From Pochonia chlamydosporia 170 (Eukaryota; Ascomycota; Sordariomycetes; Hypocreales; Clavicipitaceae): 64,000 nucleotides of DNA. Position numbers and translations under genes: made by a program. Under the pieces are notes generated by a model. That model was not told the origin of the DNA, made no database searches, and saw only the letters and a program-made list of their open reading frames with translations. Below, in pieces: positions 1 through 13,500 of this stretch. The stretch's first letter is position 1. Each line of letters opens with the position of its first letter. The stretch is from contig NC_035796.1 of NCBI RefSeq assembly GCF_001653235.2, forward strand, positions 2,170,001-2,234,000. Reading direction: 5' to 3'.

Positions 1-89
1 AGCGGCAATGAAGCACTAGCGGGAATGCTGCGGCCCAAAGGGCGACGGCAGACTTCTTCGTTCGCATATGAAGGGCTGCTCACGCCGGG

Positions 90-843
90 CTATGAGCCTC
101 TCCCAACACCAAGCCTATCACCTCGTTCAAGCGCTTCATAATGCTTCTTGATCCGCTCCGGAATCTCGCTCGACCCCGGAAGATCGGCATCATTCATACA
201 CGGTATCAGCCGTTCCATCATATCTATGGCATATGCACCCTCGCGCTTCTTGCTGTCACGTAAATACAAACGCATGAAAGTTTCCATGAGAAGATGAAGC
301 CTTGGCACAATTACCGGATACTCAGATGTCGTAAAGAAACCAGATCCACGACCAGGTCGGTGTGGTGGGAGAGCTTCCGAGTTGGACGCGACAGTCAAAT
401 GAGGCAGCAAGTATGTGTGCTGCTCATCGAGCGTCAGATGATTACCCAGCTCTGGGATGAACCATAGTATCCGACAATGGGCATATAGAGCCACTGTTAC
501 GTTAGGGTCGTCGAGGTGCATGTGTATTACTGGCTCCTCTGCTTTCCGCTTCTTGGGACTCCAAGGGCATGAAGGTTGTTTTGTGCAGGCATGCAGGCCA
601 GGGAACTTGCTGAGCGATTTGTCTGCTTCGTTTATGAGACCAGTGGGGACAATGAAGTCAATGGACTGCGAGTGAGTTTAGCTCGATATTTTGCAATGTT
701 TTTTGGGGGATAAAACGCACATTGATCGGCGATGATATACCGTGGATGTTGAGCAAACATTGACCCCAGAGGATACATGGTAGACCATCAGAGTTGAGGG
801 ATTCGACTAGTGAAGCGATTAATGCCTCCAGAACGTCCGCCAT
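90..843 (-). CDS. Uncharacterised fungal protein, weakly nucleotidyltransferase-like
   Basis: Two-exon model: 843-721 and 665-90, with a 55 nt intron (donor GTGCGT, branch-like GCTAAAC, acceptor CGCAG); phases fit and give 232 residues. The N-terminus (about 1-60) has a helix, then a Gly-Gln/Leu-Leu-hydrophobic-His-Gly stretch followed by SIDFIVPTGL, which resembles the opening of nucleotidyltransferase-fold proteins where an Asp follows a beta strand. No complete GS...DxD catalytic signature is visible, so activity is not claimed. The middle contains a PPHRPGRGSGFF segment and the C-terminal half is helical (a run from about 170 on). No signal peptide or membrane segment. I do not recognise a characterised homologue; the family appears to be fungal. 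Confidence is good for the gene and low for the function. Confidence 0.7.
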
Positions 844-1362
844 GATTGGAGTTCTTGGGAGTTTAGGTTGCGAGAGGAATCATTGATGTGCCAAAGGATT
901 AAATATGTCTGGATTGGCTTCTGTCTGGTGTAACTGGCTGATGCTGGCCATTCTTGAAAATGTACAAATCTAGGGTAACAGATGGGAAGAATATTGCAGC
1001 TGCAGATGGTGACATGGACCAGACGCTTGAGAGATCCAGCGCCACAGATTCCGCCACACGTCTGGTGTCATCATTGATCTTCAATTGCTTAGCGCCCGTG
1101 TGTTGCTTGCCCCAAACTGAGCCACCATTGACGATCAAACCCAGTGCGATTGTTGTGAGGTTTGTTGCAATGGCGCTACTGGAGGGAAGCTAGCCGCAAC
1201 ATGTCAAGTCCGACCATCAGAAACTGGGAAACTTGGAACACCACGAGAACCCCTGATTCTAGATCCAATTTCACCTCAATTTTTGCTCTCTCAATACACC
1301 AGGCAATTGCAACATCTGTTGAAAACGACTTAAACCAGACTTGAGCGACCAGCTAAATAATC
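844..1362. other. Divergent intergenic region
   Basis: This stretch separates two divergently transcribed genes. Short open frames exist on both strands (for example 899-1138 minus, 954-1193 plus) but overlap each other and show no recognisable domain. It presumably holds both promoters. Confidence 0.5.
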
Positions 1363-2573
1363 ATGGACGCATCCAAAACAGATGCTGGTGTGCCGGCAGA
1401 TGCCCCGCATGAACAGCTCAACACCGCTCCAATCACCCAAGCTACATCAACATCACCTGCAGTGTCAGCACCCGTAGACGGTGTAAATTCGACCGAGACA
1501 AAGGAACACGAACCTAAGACAACAGAGACACCGAGCAATGGAACGACAATCCCGTCCGTAGAGACTCCGGTCTCGGCTGACAATGGTGCTACCGCAACAG
1601 TTACACAGCAGAAAGACCATACCATTGACAAGACAAAACCAGAAGACTTTGACGGCGAGGTCACCACCAACAACGAGCTGCCGTCAGACGAAACCATCAA
1701 AAAGGTAGAGAACTACATAGTTCTCGACCGAGACGGCAAATCAAGAACATTTAAGAGTCTATACAGCGGGAACAATGTAGCGAGACGAGTGTTGGTGGTA
1801 TTTATCCGACACTTTTTCTGCGGCGTATGCACACCCTTGAATTATCTGTGTTATTTGGCCATGCTAACGATATACAGAACTGCCAGGAATACCTGCGAAC
1901 GCTCTCCGAATCAATCACCCCCGATGCCCTCCTCCAACTCCCCGTCAGCACCTTCATCGTCGTAGTGGGATGCGGCGACCCAGCCCTCATCAACATGTAC
2001 ATCGAGGCGACCAACTGTCCATTCCCGCTATACACGGACCCCACACGAGCACTCTTCGATGAACTCGGCATGACCAAGACGCTCGCACTAGGCGCCAAAC
2101 CCGCATACATGAAGAAGAGCTTGTGGAGGAGCACTCTCGACAGTATCGGACAGGGGTTAAAGGTTCTGCCCCAGGGATTGTCTCTCAAGTCCGGGGACCA
2201 GCGTCAAGTAGGCGGCGAGTTTCTCTTTGAGCCGCTCGATATCGTCACGCCAATTACGACACCTCAGGACGAGCAGCCCTCGACAGTGGGCTCGATTGAG
2301 GATCCTAGCAGCGGTGGTAGAGATCGCGGGGATGACGGCTCGGTGGAGGAGAAGCGAGTTACTTGGTGCCATCGGATGAAGACGACGCGTGATCATGCTG
2401 AGATCCCGGAACTTATGGAGATCTTGGGGCTGGATGGACAAGGTTTCCCCATCAAGGACCAGGAGAGGTGGGCGAGGGCAGTGCAGGCGAGGAAGGGGAC
2501 TGGATTGACAATGGCTAGTGAGATGAGCAAGTTGGGCGAGTCGAGCAAGGGCAAGGAAGCCAAGGAAGCATGA
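1363..2573 (+). CDS. PRXL2/AhpC-TSA-like thioredoxin-fold protein
   Basis: Two exons, 1363-1824 and 1878-2573, around a 53 nt intron (GTATGC...TACAG), give 385 residues. Residues 1-110 are low-complexity, rich in Thr, Ser, Pro and Glu and probably disordered. The thioredoxin-like domain covers about 115-270: a beta strand (VLVVFIRHFF) leads into the CxxC motif CGNC followed by QEYL, then strand FIVVVGCGD and the segment PLYTDPTRALFDELGM, typical of the AhpC/TSA-2 (PRXL2/FAM213) group of peroxiredoxin-like proteins. These are thought to act as thiol redox proteins; the substrate here is unknown. The C-terminal 110 residues are charged and extend beyond the core. The intron falls exactly inside the CxxC motif, between Gly and Asn. 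No signal peptide, so a cytosolic or nuclear location is likely. Confidence 0.85.
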
Positions 2574-2733
2574 GTGTATTAGCAACAGGGTGTTTTAGCA
2601 TCGACAGCCAGCGCGTATTATTAGCGATAGCAATTTGTGACCTATAAAGGGCCTATATCATGTTCTCATAATTAGCTATCAAGATGAGCAAAGAGTCTAG
2701 TTTTTCTGTACAAATTATGCTCCTCATACCACA

Positions 2734-3583
2734 TCAGTCATGGACCCATGACCCGTCTTCCCTGCTATGCACAACCTCATGTATCTTCAACCGATGTGTC
2801 ATGATCTCCTCCCCGTTTACAAGATCATTCTCCGTCGCTCTCCTATCGCCCTCTTCTATCGTCTTGACAATCCCTGCGCGAACATGTCTCTCTCTCAATC
2901 TCCTCCGCGCAACCTCAAAGTCCACTTCAACAAACCACAACTCATCAAACAGCGCTGCCGCATCCCGCCAGACATCCTTATCCAAGGCAAGATAGTTGCC
3001 TTCTAATATGACGATTTTATGCGACGGTAGCACAGCTATGTCCTCCTCCTTGGGGTCTTTGACAGAGTGATCGAATGATGGCGCCAGAATGGGCGCTGAT
3101 GATATCGGTTCTCTGAGCCGTTGGATGAGAGCGAGGAACTTGGCAGCGTCGAAGGTGAAGGCTGCGCCGCGACGAGCATGAGCATTCGAGGGATCGGGCA
3201 TGGCGGAGAGTGCGGCTCGCGTGAAGTGGAAGCCATCCATGGGGACGTATGTTGCTGGGGGAGGAGAGTCTGGTGAGTTCTTGGCGGCGTATTCATTGAG
3301 TCTCTGAGAGACGATTTGTGAGAGTGTTGTTTTGCCTAGGGGAATTAGCAGCCATATACTTTGGAATAATGTTGCTTGAAGAAATTACCGGATCCGGGGA
3401 TGCCTCCGACACCAATTACTGTTCAGCTCGGAGCAACTGTTAGTATTGATAGTTGACATCTTGAAGGGCGGAAAGGTAGGTTATGCCCGGGATTAATGGT
3501 GACTCACGGAGTCTTTGGTTGGGAGCAAGTTGTTGATACTTGTTCCATGCCTTGTCGACTAGTTTTTGGACCTGGCTGTCCAT
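2734..3583 (-). CDS. P-loop kinase of the uridine kinase/phosphoribulokinase superfamily
   Basis: Three exons, 3583-3508, 3418-3389 and 3335-2734, make 235 residues. The 30 nt middle exon encodes most of the Walker A loop; joined to exon 3 it reads GVGGIPGSGKTTLS. Downstream come PMDGFHF (the substrate-side Asp of the PRK/uridine/pantothenate kinase fold), FDAAKFL, IVILEGNYL (Walker B-like strand ending in Glu-Gly) and a lid with RRRLRERHVRAG. This matches the small fungal NTP-dependent kinases related to yeast Yfh7 and bacterial FrcK-type kinases, which phosphorylate small nucleoside- or sugar-like molecules; the actual substrate cannot be read from sequence. No targeting signal is evident. 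The 3' end converges on the preceding plus-strand gene, with 160 nt between the stop codons. Confidence 0.85.
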
Positions 3584-4325
3584 TTTGCGAGGTGTTACAG
3601 GCAAACAGCTAGGGATTGATGAGGAAGAAACTTGACTGAATGTCAACTGAGATGTCGACACCGGAGCTCAAGCTCTGGAAGCCAGGAACCCCACGTCCCT
3701 TGCCCCACATACTTAAGTATGGAGCTGTGATGTCAGGTATGGGACTCAGAGAGTGTATGGCGGAGGTGCCGGTGTTTACTGTGACTAGCTTAACAGAGGA
3801 CAGTAGATGACTTAAACATAGTGAGATTTGGACATTTGTGATCAATCTTGTACCAATTTTCCGATTGCTTCTGTTTCCGCGAAGAGTGTTCAAATTAGAA
3901 AACCTTGCGACACGTGCTTTTGCTGCAGTAGTAGCTTGGGATCTGCGACACGCCACCAGACCTCTCTCGACAGGATGTTGATGTGCAACCAGGACTTGGG
4001 GAACATTGTACAGTGATGGGATTGTCCATTGCTTGATTATCTAAAGGAATACAAAAGAATGCTGTGAAACTTGAAGGCCGCTACGGAGGACTTTGTGCAG
4101 CAAGAATGAGCGTCACTCGGCGGGGCAAATTCAGCCAATCCATTGGATGGATATTTTGGTTGCTTGTCCTGGCGTGAAGCCCAAGAAGGCACGGTCAACA
4201 TTGAGCAGTCTGGTGGCGGGGCATCCAGTCTATGTCTGGTTATATCCACCACAGGGCCATCACCAACTTTTTTTTTGACTGCGACGATCGATTCTCCCCA
4301 CTTCACCTTCCAGGACGTGGTCAAG
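3584..4325. other. Divergent intergenic region upstream of MetAP2
   Basis: About 740 nt between divergent start codons. Overlapping short frames on both strands (3609-3956 minus, 4037-4357 minus) have no domain signature. A pyrimidine-rich stretch with a T run lies near 4267-4277, about 50 nt before the MetAP2 start. Likely two promoters. Confidence 0.5.
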
Positions 4326-5850
<1,525 letters not shown>

Positions 5851-7036
5851 ACTGTAGAATTTATTGCACACAGAGATAGCATCTGAAATAAGACTGTCCT
5901 ATTTGATAAATGCATGCATGACAGAGTTGATCACACGCATGGGAGCATCTACTGATGCAAGTGAATGGTGGGTGTCTGTAGGTTGTAGCCGCGGTTATGG
6001 TCGGCGTGAGCAAATACCTGTGGGAGCTTGCCCTGGCTAGTTCGTACCTGTCACCACTGGATGCGCCTGAGTAAGAAGTCTGGTGCAAAGCGCAAAGCTC
6101 ATCCAGTGACCATATCACGTTGCCCCTGGGACATTCACTGTAAGACAATCATTCCTGCAGGGCACGAGCACGACCCAAAACCTGCTACATCGAAACCATC
6201 TCCAGAAAAACGCTGCCCGATATAGCATCCAAGCTGACAATTACCGGGATCCCGTAATCGAAACCACTTGATCTTCAGATCTCGCACCTTCCGCGGCTGC
6301 GATCCCATCCCGAGCTTCTCCAGAAAACCCTCCCCTCCCCTCTCCGCACGCAAAACCCGCCCTGGGGAACTTGTTCCAGTCGCCGCCTCGCCGTTCACGG
6401 GCATGCCGTTTCGGCCTCTGAGCAAAACTCCAGACCGGCGGGCCAATCAGAAGCGCGGAACAAATTTTCTGCTCCCGGTGCTTTATCGCGCGATAAAGAC
6501 CAATCCGGCTATATCGGGTTTAGCGCCTCCTCCAACAGGAATAGTAAGCGACTGTGGCACTGTAAAAGAAAAAATTGCCTGCAGCGTGCATTGCCTGCAC
6601 ACTCTCCGAAGTAGGCCGGGCGGAGGGCACCACGCCTCTCACATGTGTGGCACCTCAGGCAAATTTATCTACAGCCTCCTCCCTGCCGGGCCGGACATGT
6701 TTCTCTCCTGAAAAAAACACGCAAAACATCAACGATTATCACCCATCAACCATAACACGTTGGACAATTCTGTTAGACACACTTGTGTTTGGCACATTTT
6801 CCGATTCGTGAGCGTTGTGTTTTTTTCTTTTTCCTTTTAGCGAGTCGTCTTGTTTTTATTTCTCCTTTGGCATAGATTAATGATTCTTTGACGACTACGC
6901 ATTCGCATCCTGAGTCACCCGCCAGCAATCACCGAACTAGACTCGCGAAACAATCACACAAAACAACCACCGAAAGTAGATCATTTCGAATAGAGCCCAT
7001 CTCTCGAATTGGGGGCAATTTGCCACACACCTCAAA
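5851..7036. other. Intergenic region upstream of the Ups2-like gene
   Basis: About 1.2 kb. Frames at 6135-6446 minus and 6268-6711 plus overlap antisense and show no domain. The 3' part (6700-7030) is A/C-rich with repeated CAA/ACA and looks like a promoter and 5' leader of the gene starting at 7037. Confidence 0.45.
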
Positions 7037-7597
7037 ATGAAGGTCTTCTCCAACGCCGTCACCTACAACTACTCCTGGGACGAAGTATCAACCGCCAACT
7101 GGCGCAAGTACGGCCCATGGAACAACAAATCCGAGCACGTCATCGCCGTCGACACGCTCACCCGCAGCGTCGACTCCGAGACAGGCATCCTCCGCACCGA
7201 GCGCCTCATCACCTGCAAGCAATCCGCGCCGGACTGGATCAAGACCCTCATGGGCAACTCCATGGACGTGAGCTACGTCTTTGAAGCGTCCTACGTCGAT
7301 CCCGCGAACAAGACCCTCACCATGGTCAGCCAGAACCTGACGTGGAGCAACCTCGTCAATGTGCAGGAGGAGGTCACGTACAAGCCCATGGGCGACCACC
7401 AGACGCACTTCCAGCAGTCGGCGCGCATCACCGCCCTCTGCGGCGGCTGGCAGCGCATCAAGAACAGCATCGAGGATACCCTCGTGACGCGGTTCAAGGA
7501 GAATGCCGTCAAGGGGCGCGAGGGCTTCGAGCGCGTTTTGGAAATGAGCCGTATCGTGTTTGCGGAGGAGAAGGCTCGCCAGACAGCTTTGCTGTAG
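7037..7597 (+). CDS. UPS2: PRELI/MSF1-domain mitochondrial lipid-transfer protein, Ups2-like
   Basis: Intronless, 186 residues, and almost entirely one PRELI/MSF1 domain. It opens MKVFSNAVTYNYSWDEVSTA, with the W-x-x-V-...-A-N-W-R/K-K-Y pattern of the Ups2/Slmo (PRELID3) branch, and contains the conserved HVIAVDTLTRSV, RTERLITCKQ, LTMVSQNLTW and FQQSARITA blocks. Ups2-Mdm35 moves phosphatidylserine across the mitochondrial intermembrane space for phosphatidylethanolamine synthesis; Ups1 carries phosphatidic acid. Motifs such as VIAVDxL and the LIT-K-Q stretch fit Ups2 better than Ups1. No presequence is expected, since import relies on Mdm35. It is shorter than yeast Ups2 because the C-terminal tail after the domain is absent. 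Confidence 0.92.
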   Translation: MKVFSNAVTYNYSWDEVSTANWRKYGPWNNKSEHVIAVDTLTRSVDSETGILRTERLITCKQSAPDWIKTLMGNSMDVSYVFEASYVDPANKTLTMVSQNLTWSNLVNVQEEVTYKPMGDHQTHFQQSARITALCGGWQRIKNSIEDTLVTRFKENAVKGREGFERVLEMSRIVFAEEKARQTALL

Positions 7598-8686
7598 GGT
7601 GCTTCTTCGCGAGGTCACGATTCCCTCATCTTTCCGTGTACAATCATCTCTCCACTTGTGTACGAGTTTAGACGGGGGAGAATGGTTTCATTTGTTTACA
7701 TTTTTTAATGGCGTTTAGTGCGAAACAAAACGGGAATTATATTTGCAGCATATTTTCAGCAAGGGCGTTTGGGGAAAATTAAAAAGAGATTTTCGAATCT
7801 CGTGTTCTTTTTTCTATTGGATTTAGTATAATACCCGAGCATAGAGGCGCAAGACGCGGGTAATGATAGAAGAATAGATTCTCTCAGAGATTTCTACTTG
7901 ACTTGTATAATGGTGATTGCGGCGTCCGAAATGGGTCTTTGTTATCTTATAATGAGAGAAGAATGGATTCTCTGAGAATTTTTTACTTGACTTGTATATT
8001 GGTGATTACCTAGATGGATCTTCATTTTGAATAAGCTCCAGTTAAGCATCTAGATAAAGTGAGCACGCACCCCTCACGGCACAGATAAATCAATGTGACC
8101 AGCATAATGTCAGATCCACACCTGAATAACATTGACATAAACGCGCACAACAATGAAACTCAGCTTCAGGCCTCACAGAAACCGATCAAAATTTTCTGGT
8201 TTCCAACAATCACCAAATCATTATCTCTCCCCACTATTAGCGGAGGTTTTGGCCTCCACTGGGGGCCGCCAGAAGCCGTAGATAAGCTGTGGGCCGTGAT
8301 GCCGGACTACCTACAGACGTAGAGATAGCTCCGGAGGGTGGGTGATTGAACCCTGGTAAAATCTCTGGCGGCTGTCTAGATCCAGCGGGGCGGGTAAGAC
8401 TGCTGTTTGTTGTGTTTGTCTGGAATGCTGAATGCCCGGAAACGACTGTCTGGGGACTGAGACATGTGCACTTAAGGGTGTTGCAGAGAACAATAACTAA
8501 CATGTGTCACTCAGATAAGACAGTCCAAAATGACTGTTGCGAGACGTTGAACAGAAACATTACTACAGTACAATAGTAATTCAAACTATATTCTGGTATC
8601 TACGGAGTACTACTGCATAATAATGACGAGTCATAGCCAAATTCATACATGAATCCAATACGTGCGTAACCTTTCGTAACCGCCGC
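7598..8686. other. Convergent intergenic region with a degenerate duplication
   Basis: This lies between two converging genes. It is AT-rich over 7680-8030 and includes a diverged direct repeat (listed separately). A frame at 8095-8322 plus has no recognisable domain. A short hairpin-capable GGAGG...CCTCC lies near 8243-8258. Confidence 0.45.
7861..8030. repeat. Imperfect tandem duplication, unit about 89 nt
   Basis: Copy 1 begins at 7861 and copy 2 at 7950. Both share TAATGA-AGAGAAGAAT, GATTCTCT-AGA, then ACTTGACTTGTATA and TGGTGATT in the same order, with scattered substitutions and small gaps. The copies are noncoding and lie 3' of the Ups2-like gene. Confidence 0.75.
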
Positions 8687-10504
8687 TTAGAACAGCCATG
8701 AGACATAGCGGTTGTAGAACTTGGCCCATCCACGGCTGGTAGCAGCCTTCTCCTTCTGGAGCTCCAGGAAGTCGTTCTCCTCTTGATCGACGATGTCCTT
8801 TCCGGCATAGAAATCGGCTTCGTGTGCCTTGACCCCACGGCTCTTGGTGACAATCATGTGGCCAAAGAGCAGAATCAAGTACAAGGGAACACCCAGGTAA
8901 CCAGTGATGAAATTCTGGTAGTCGAATGTAATGCCGTCGTGATGGACAAAGACATCAAAGTTCTTGGTGAGAAGAATAAGGATACAGAAGAAGAGCGCAA
9001 TATAAGTTCCGATAAGACCCTGGGGAGCGACATAGGGCATGACGCTGTCGGGGATGTTTTGTGCGCGGCGAGCCTTGAGGAAGTAGATGTAAGTGACCAA
9101 AAGGGAGATCCAAGACAAAAGACCAAAGATGGTTGTCAAGTTGACAAAGTATCCAAAAACTTTCTTGGAGTCATCAGACACAACCATGAAAGCCAAGCAA
9201 GCAAATCCAGTTCCCACGGCAAGGGCAGGTACTGGGACACCACGGCTGTCGGTGCGACGGAAAATGGCAGGAGCGGCGCGGTCACTGGCAAGACCGTAGA
9301 GGGTTCGGCTAGCAATGTAAAGATCGGAGTTGGCGGCGGAGAAGACGAAGACACAGATACAGGCGTTGATGATATGTGGCAAGCCTGAAACACCAGCGAT
9401 GGTGGCAGCGACAACGAAAGGACTGGCGCTAGCACCAGTCGTCTGCTTGTTGGCAAATGCCAGCTTCGGGTGGTTGTAAGGGACGATCATGCCGACGAGG
9501 AGGACGCTAAGGCAGTAGAAGAACAAGATACGATAAAAGGTAAGCTTGATAGCCTTGGGGATAGATCGGCGGGGGTTCTGGGCCTCGGCGGCAGTTACAC
9601 CAACAAGCTCGGTACCGAGATACGCAAAGGTAGCGTTAACCATGACGGACCAGAATCCCATGAACTTTCCTAGGGCGCCATGAGGACCGGATTTGTATAG
9701 CTGGGCAAAAGCACCAGGGTCGTTCCAGTATCTGAAGCCAGTAGCATCCTTGTTCGGGCCACCACCACAAGCAATAATGAGGGCGAAGAGAATGATTCCA
9801 ACCACGACAATAACCTTGAACGAGGACAGCCAAAATTCAAACTCGCCGAAGAACTTGATGCCTCCAAAGTAGTTGATACATACAATCAAGACGAGGAAGA
9901 TGGCAACAAAGACACCTGGGTTGACCTTTTCGCGAGGTACCCAGAATGAAATGACGAGAGACGCGGCGGTAAGCTGGTTTGGTGTAACAATAATATACTT
10001 CATCCAGTATCTGTCGAGGAAGAGAGTTAGTATTATGCCCATCGGGTCTAGTACCTCATTGCGAACACAACGGTCGCAATGTAGAAGGCGGGACAAAACT
10101 TACGACCATCCAAGAGCAAATCCAAGAGAAGGATGGCAGTAACGAGTAGCGTAACCAGTGAAACCAGCACTCAATGGCAACCAAGCAGCCATTTCACCAA
10201 GACCAGCCATAACCATGAATACGAGCATACCGACAAATGTATAGGAAATAAAGAGAGATCCGGGTCCAGCTTGAGCAAGAGCCTTGCCAGTTCCAACAAT
10301 GAGACCAGTTCCAAGAGCACCACCAATGGCAATCATAGTAATATGACGAGCCTTGAGGCCCTTGTGAAGCATAGTCTCGGGGTTGGTCTCCAAACCTCGG
10401 ATCTCAACATTCTCGTATTGATTATGTCGAATGCTGGCCTTCTCAGGATCACTTCCATTGCCGTCACCTTTGCCCGGGCGGGCATAGATGCCGTCTGAAT
10501 TCAT
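8687..10504 (-). CDS. Amino acid permease (AAT/YAT family)
   Basis: Two exons, 10504-10104 and 10010-8687, give 574 residues. The cytosolic N-terminus (about 50 residues) leads into the signature helix 1, HITMIAIGGALGTGLIVGTG, the substrate-binding motif of fungal amino acid permeases of the APC superfamily. About twelve hydrophobic segments follow, with further family motifs: GEMAAWLPLSAGF, FGEFEFWLSSFKV, TELVGVTAAEAQNPRRSIPKA (shown in part) and SAANSDLYIASRTLYGLA. The C-terminus has an aromatic FYAGKDIVD and ends in YVSWLF, like general permeases such as Gap1/Agp1 relatives. It should be a plasma-membrane proton-coupled amino acid importer; specificity cannot be called. Transcription is toward the Ups2 gene. 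Confidence 0.93.
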
Positions 10505-13500
10505 AGTGGCGTGTATTCCGCGTACCAGTGGACGGATCGGAAGTTCAAGGTGAAATTGAAAAAAGTGTGAATGCGACAAGGAACCCTTCAAGAGTTAAGA
10601 GTTGAAGAGACGAAGAGGTCGCGTGAGAGTGCTGGGGCTCAAGCTCAACCGGTCGAGGTCGCTCTTGCCAATTATAACCGTGCAGCAGCAGCCTGCAGGG
10701 ATTTTGGTGAGGCGAGCAAGCAGGCCAGACCAGGCAAGACTCTTTTTCTGTCTTGCAGCTGATAACAACCTGGGGGATTGATCGTGCGGCTGAGGAGACA
10801 ATTCACCAAGACGCACCGATACCAACACGTAAGACTTGTGCTCGTACAAGCAAGACGGTCAAACGAAGCCTGAAGCTAGAGGGCTGGGGTGGCACACCTT
10901 TATCAAGCAGGAGGAGATGCCACTCGTCTCTCTCTCTTTCTCTCTCTCGCCCCGGGGCTCACCTCGCCTCTTCCAGTGTGATCACCCTCAGATTGCAAGT
11001 TCATGGTGGAACCAGCACAATAACCCACACGGCGTGGGGACAATCCGTCGCCTAACATGGATGGCCAGACCTTTCACAGCTTCAAGCAACGAAGCGGATC
11101 ACACCGAACAAGTCAAAACAGCACCCAGATGCTCCATGGCCCGGTTGCCTTCCACACGGCCAGGCCGTGACCACCAGAGCTGGTTCACAAAGCGAGGTCT
11201 GGAAGCTGACAAGGGTCGGGCGAACTTGGCAAACCTGGTCATGATTAGTGTGTGGCTGTTGGCTGTGTGAGTGGAGTGGTGACTGTTGGCGCCTCCATCT
11301 CATGGCGAAGCTTGGCCGCAGATCGAGCCAGCAGCCAAGGCCCGCGGCAAGCCATGGCTTATTTACCCAAGACAAAAGAGGACGGGACCTGCAACAGCCG
11401 CCCCTGCCAAACCCGTTTCTCGTATGTAATGAGGGAATGAGAGGGGCCAGGGACTGGGGACTTGAACAATTGTCAGTCTGTCACAACAAGAACGGGTGAG
11501 CAAAGCACAGCTCAAGTCTGGGGCTGGGAAAGTCTCCCCGGAGCCGTCATCAACGGGACATCCCCTCTCCTGCTGACGAACTCGACTGGATGGGATGAGG
11601 GTGCGCTGATGGTTCTACTGATGGGCTAATGCAACCCTGCCTCTTGCTTTGACAACCTGAATGCCACCCTCAAGACAAAAAGCTAATTGGGGAGCCGAGC
11701 TGACATGGCTGTTCGAATGGATTGGTGGACTATCGGGAAATGTCAGTGGTCATAATATCGCCCGTTCCAAGGCTTGGAGTCGATTTATTCATCGGCGCAA
11801 ACCAGCCAGTGTATTGTACGTACAGTACAGTACTACAATCCATACTGCAATGCACAATGTTTGGATTGGTATTGGGCCATATTTTGCACCAGTCCTTGGC
11901 ACGGTCAAATACTCAGTTACCTTCCAATGTTGGCTCGTCTGACTGCTCACTATCTCGGACCACCTCTTGCCCCTGACCGAAGTGGCCACCACCAACGTAA
12001 GTGACCACGGGAGACATCGCCAAGCCTAAGAAACAAAAACTTGACATTGAGAGTCCTTCGCGAACGTGTCTAGTCAAAGAATACGGTCCAGCCTGCGCGC
12101 TTTTTTGCGAAAAAATGCGATTCTTTCCGACGAGAGCTGTGAACGCGACTCATTCTTTTCCCCAACACCCCAGTCTCACCCCAAAACCCCACAATGCGAG
12201 GAAGCAGTTCTAGAAGACTAAGTGGAGAGCCAAGAAAAACTTGAGATAAGCGGCGCAAAGGTGGGCATTCAAGTCGAAATTCAATCCTCAATTACCCAGG
12301 CAAACCAGGTTCCCACCGCGTCACCTGCTCTTCATCCATCCAGGACTGCAGTTCTGTCGGACACTTGCTTCTTTCGTGTCATTCTCCCCGCCGTGGCTGT
12401 GTGGACAACGTTGTTGGTCCATGGCCGGATTGCAGCTAAGCTCACCATGGGATACTGAGCTTCCCCAGGCCTGTCACAGCTGTGGGGAGATGGCCCTGAC
12501 CCCAGGGTCCGCGGGGAAGAGGGAAACAGCGGTACCATTCAAACTGACCAAATATTGGACTTGGCTACTACTCCTTGCGAATCAGGCTTGGGAAATACAG
12601 TACCACCTGTTGGACCGCAAAGGACCGTTGGACAGGTTACCGTCCAACCGTCATGGATGGGCCAGGCAGCGACATTTCGACAAGAGATTTACCAGCCACA
12701 AGCCACTTCATCACTAAGCCCTTTCTGGCGAAGGTTGAGGATAAGCTTGTCGGCCACACGGTTAGATGCCGTCGTCTGGTAATCAGGACGAAGTGGGTAT
12801 GTGGCGGATAAAGGCGATTCAGAGTCAGGGTTAGGTCAGCGGCTGTCGCCACACAGTGTCAGCCGTGTGTCTGGGCGAAGATAATTGATGAGCCAACACA
12901 CATTGGTCAACCAGGATCACCTGGCCGCTGAACAAGGGAAAAAAACCCCCAATTTAGGATATCGGTGATGGAATTCAGTAGCAGAAAGGTTACGTCTGCA
13001 CCATGCTTGACTATTGTGCACTACATCACGTCAAGACATCTCAAGAGATCTATAAACACGATACCACCCGTCTTGGCGGAGACTCTGACCTGAGTATATC
13101 TGCCATAATGGTAGTTACATTACACCTTCTGGAAGTGTCCTGAAGAGCTGACGAAAGCTGATGTTGTGATTAAGGTTTAGCCCAGTTGTTTGCCGGGTGA
13201 CATTGCCGCGGCGAAACTCAACAGCCCTGGAGATATGGGGATGCTTGGCAGGTAAAGCGTGGGGACCTTAGCCAGTGTTTAATGGCTCATAAATATTCTC
13301 GGTCAGGACGAAGTCGTTTGCATGCCAAGACACTGCATGACTGGGTGTATCAAATCCCAATATTACAGGTTCCGCGGCCACATCCGGACCTGAGCACAAG
13401 ACCAATCCAAATCCTGCCGTCACACCTGGGAGCACTGTTGTGCCTCATTGTCTACAAAAGGAAGAGATCTAGAAGGGGTGGTAAGCCATGTGGGATCCAG

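Noticed and set aside
899..1138. 79-codon minus-strand frame between the first two genes
   Set aside because: Short, antisense to a similar plus frame, no domain; it may be leader sequence.
8783..9388. 201-codon open frame on the plus strand
   Set aside because: Antisense to the amino acid permease; composition follows from the codon use of that gene.
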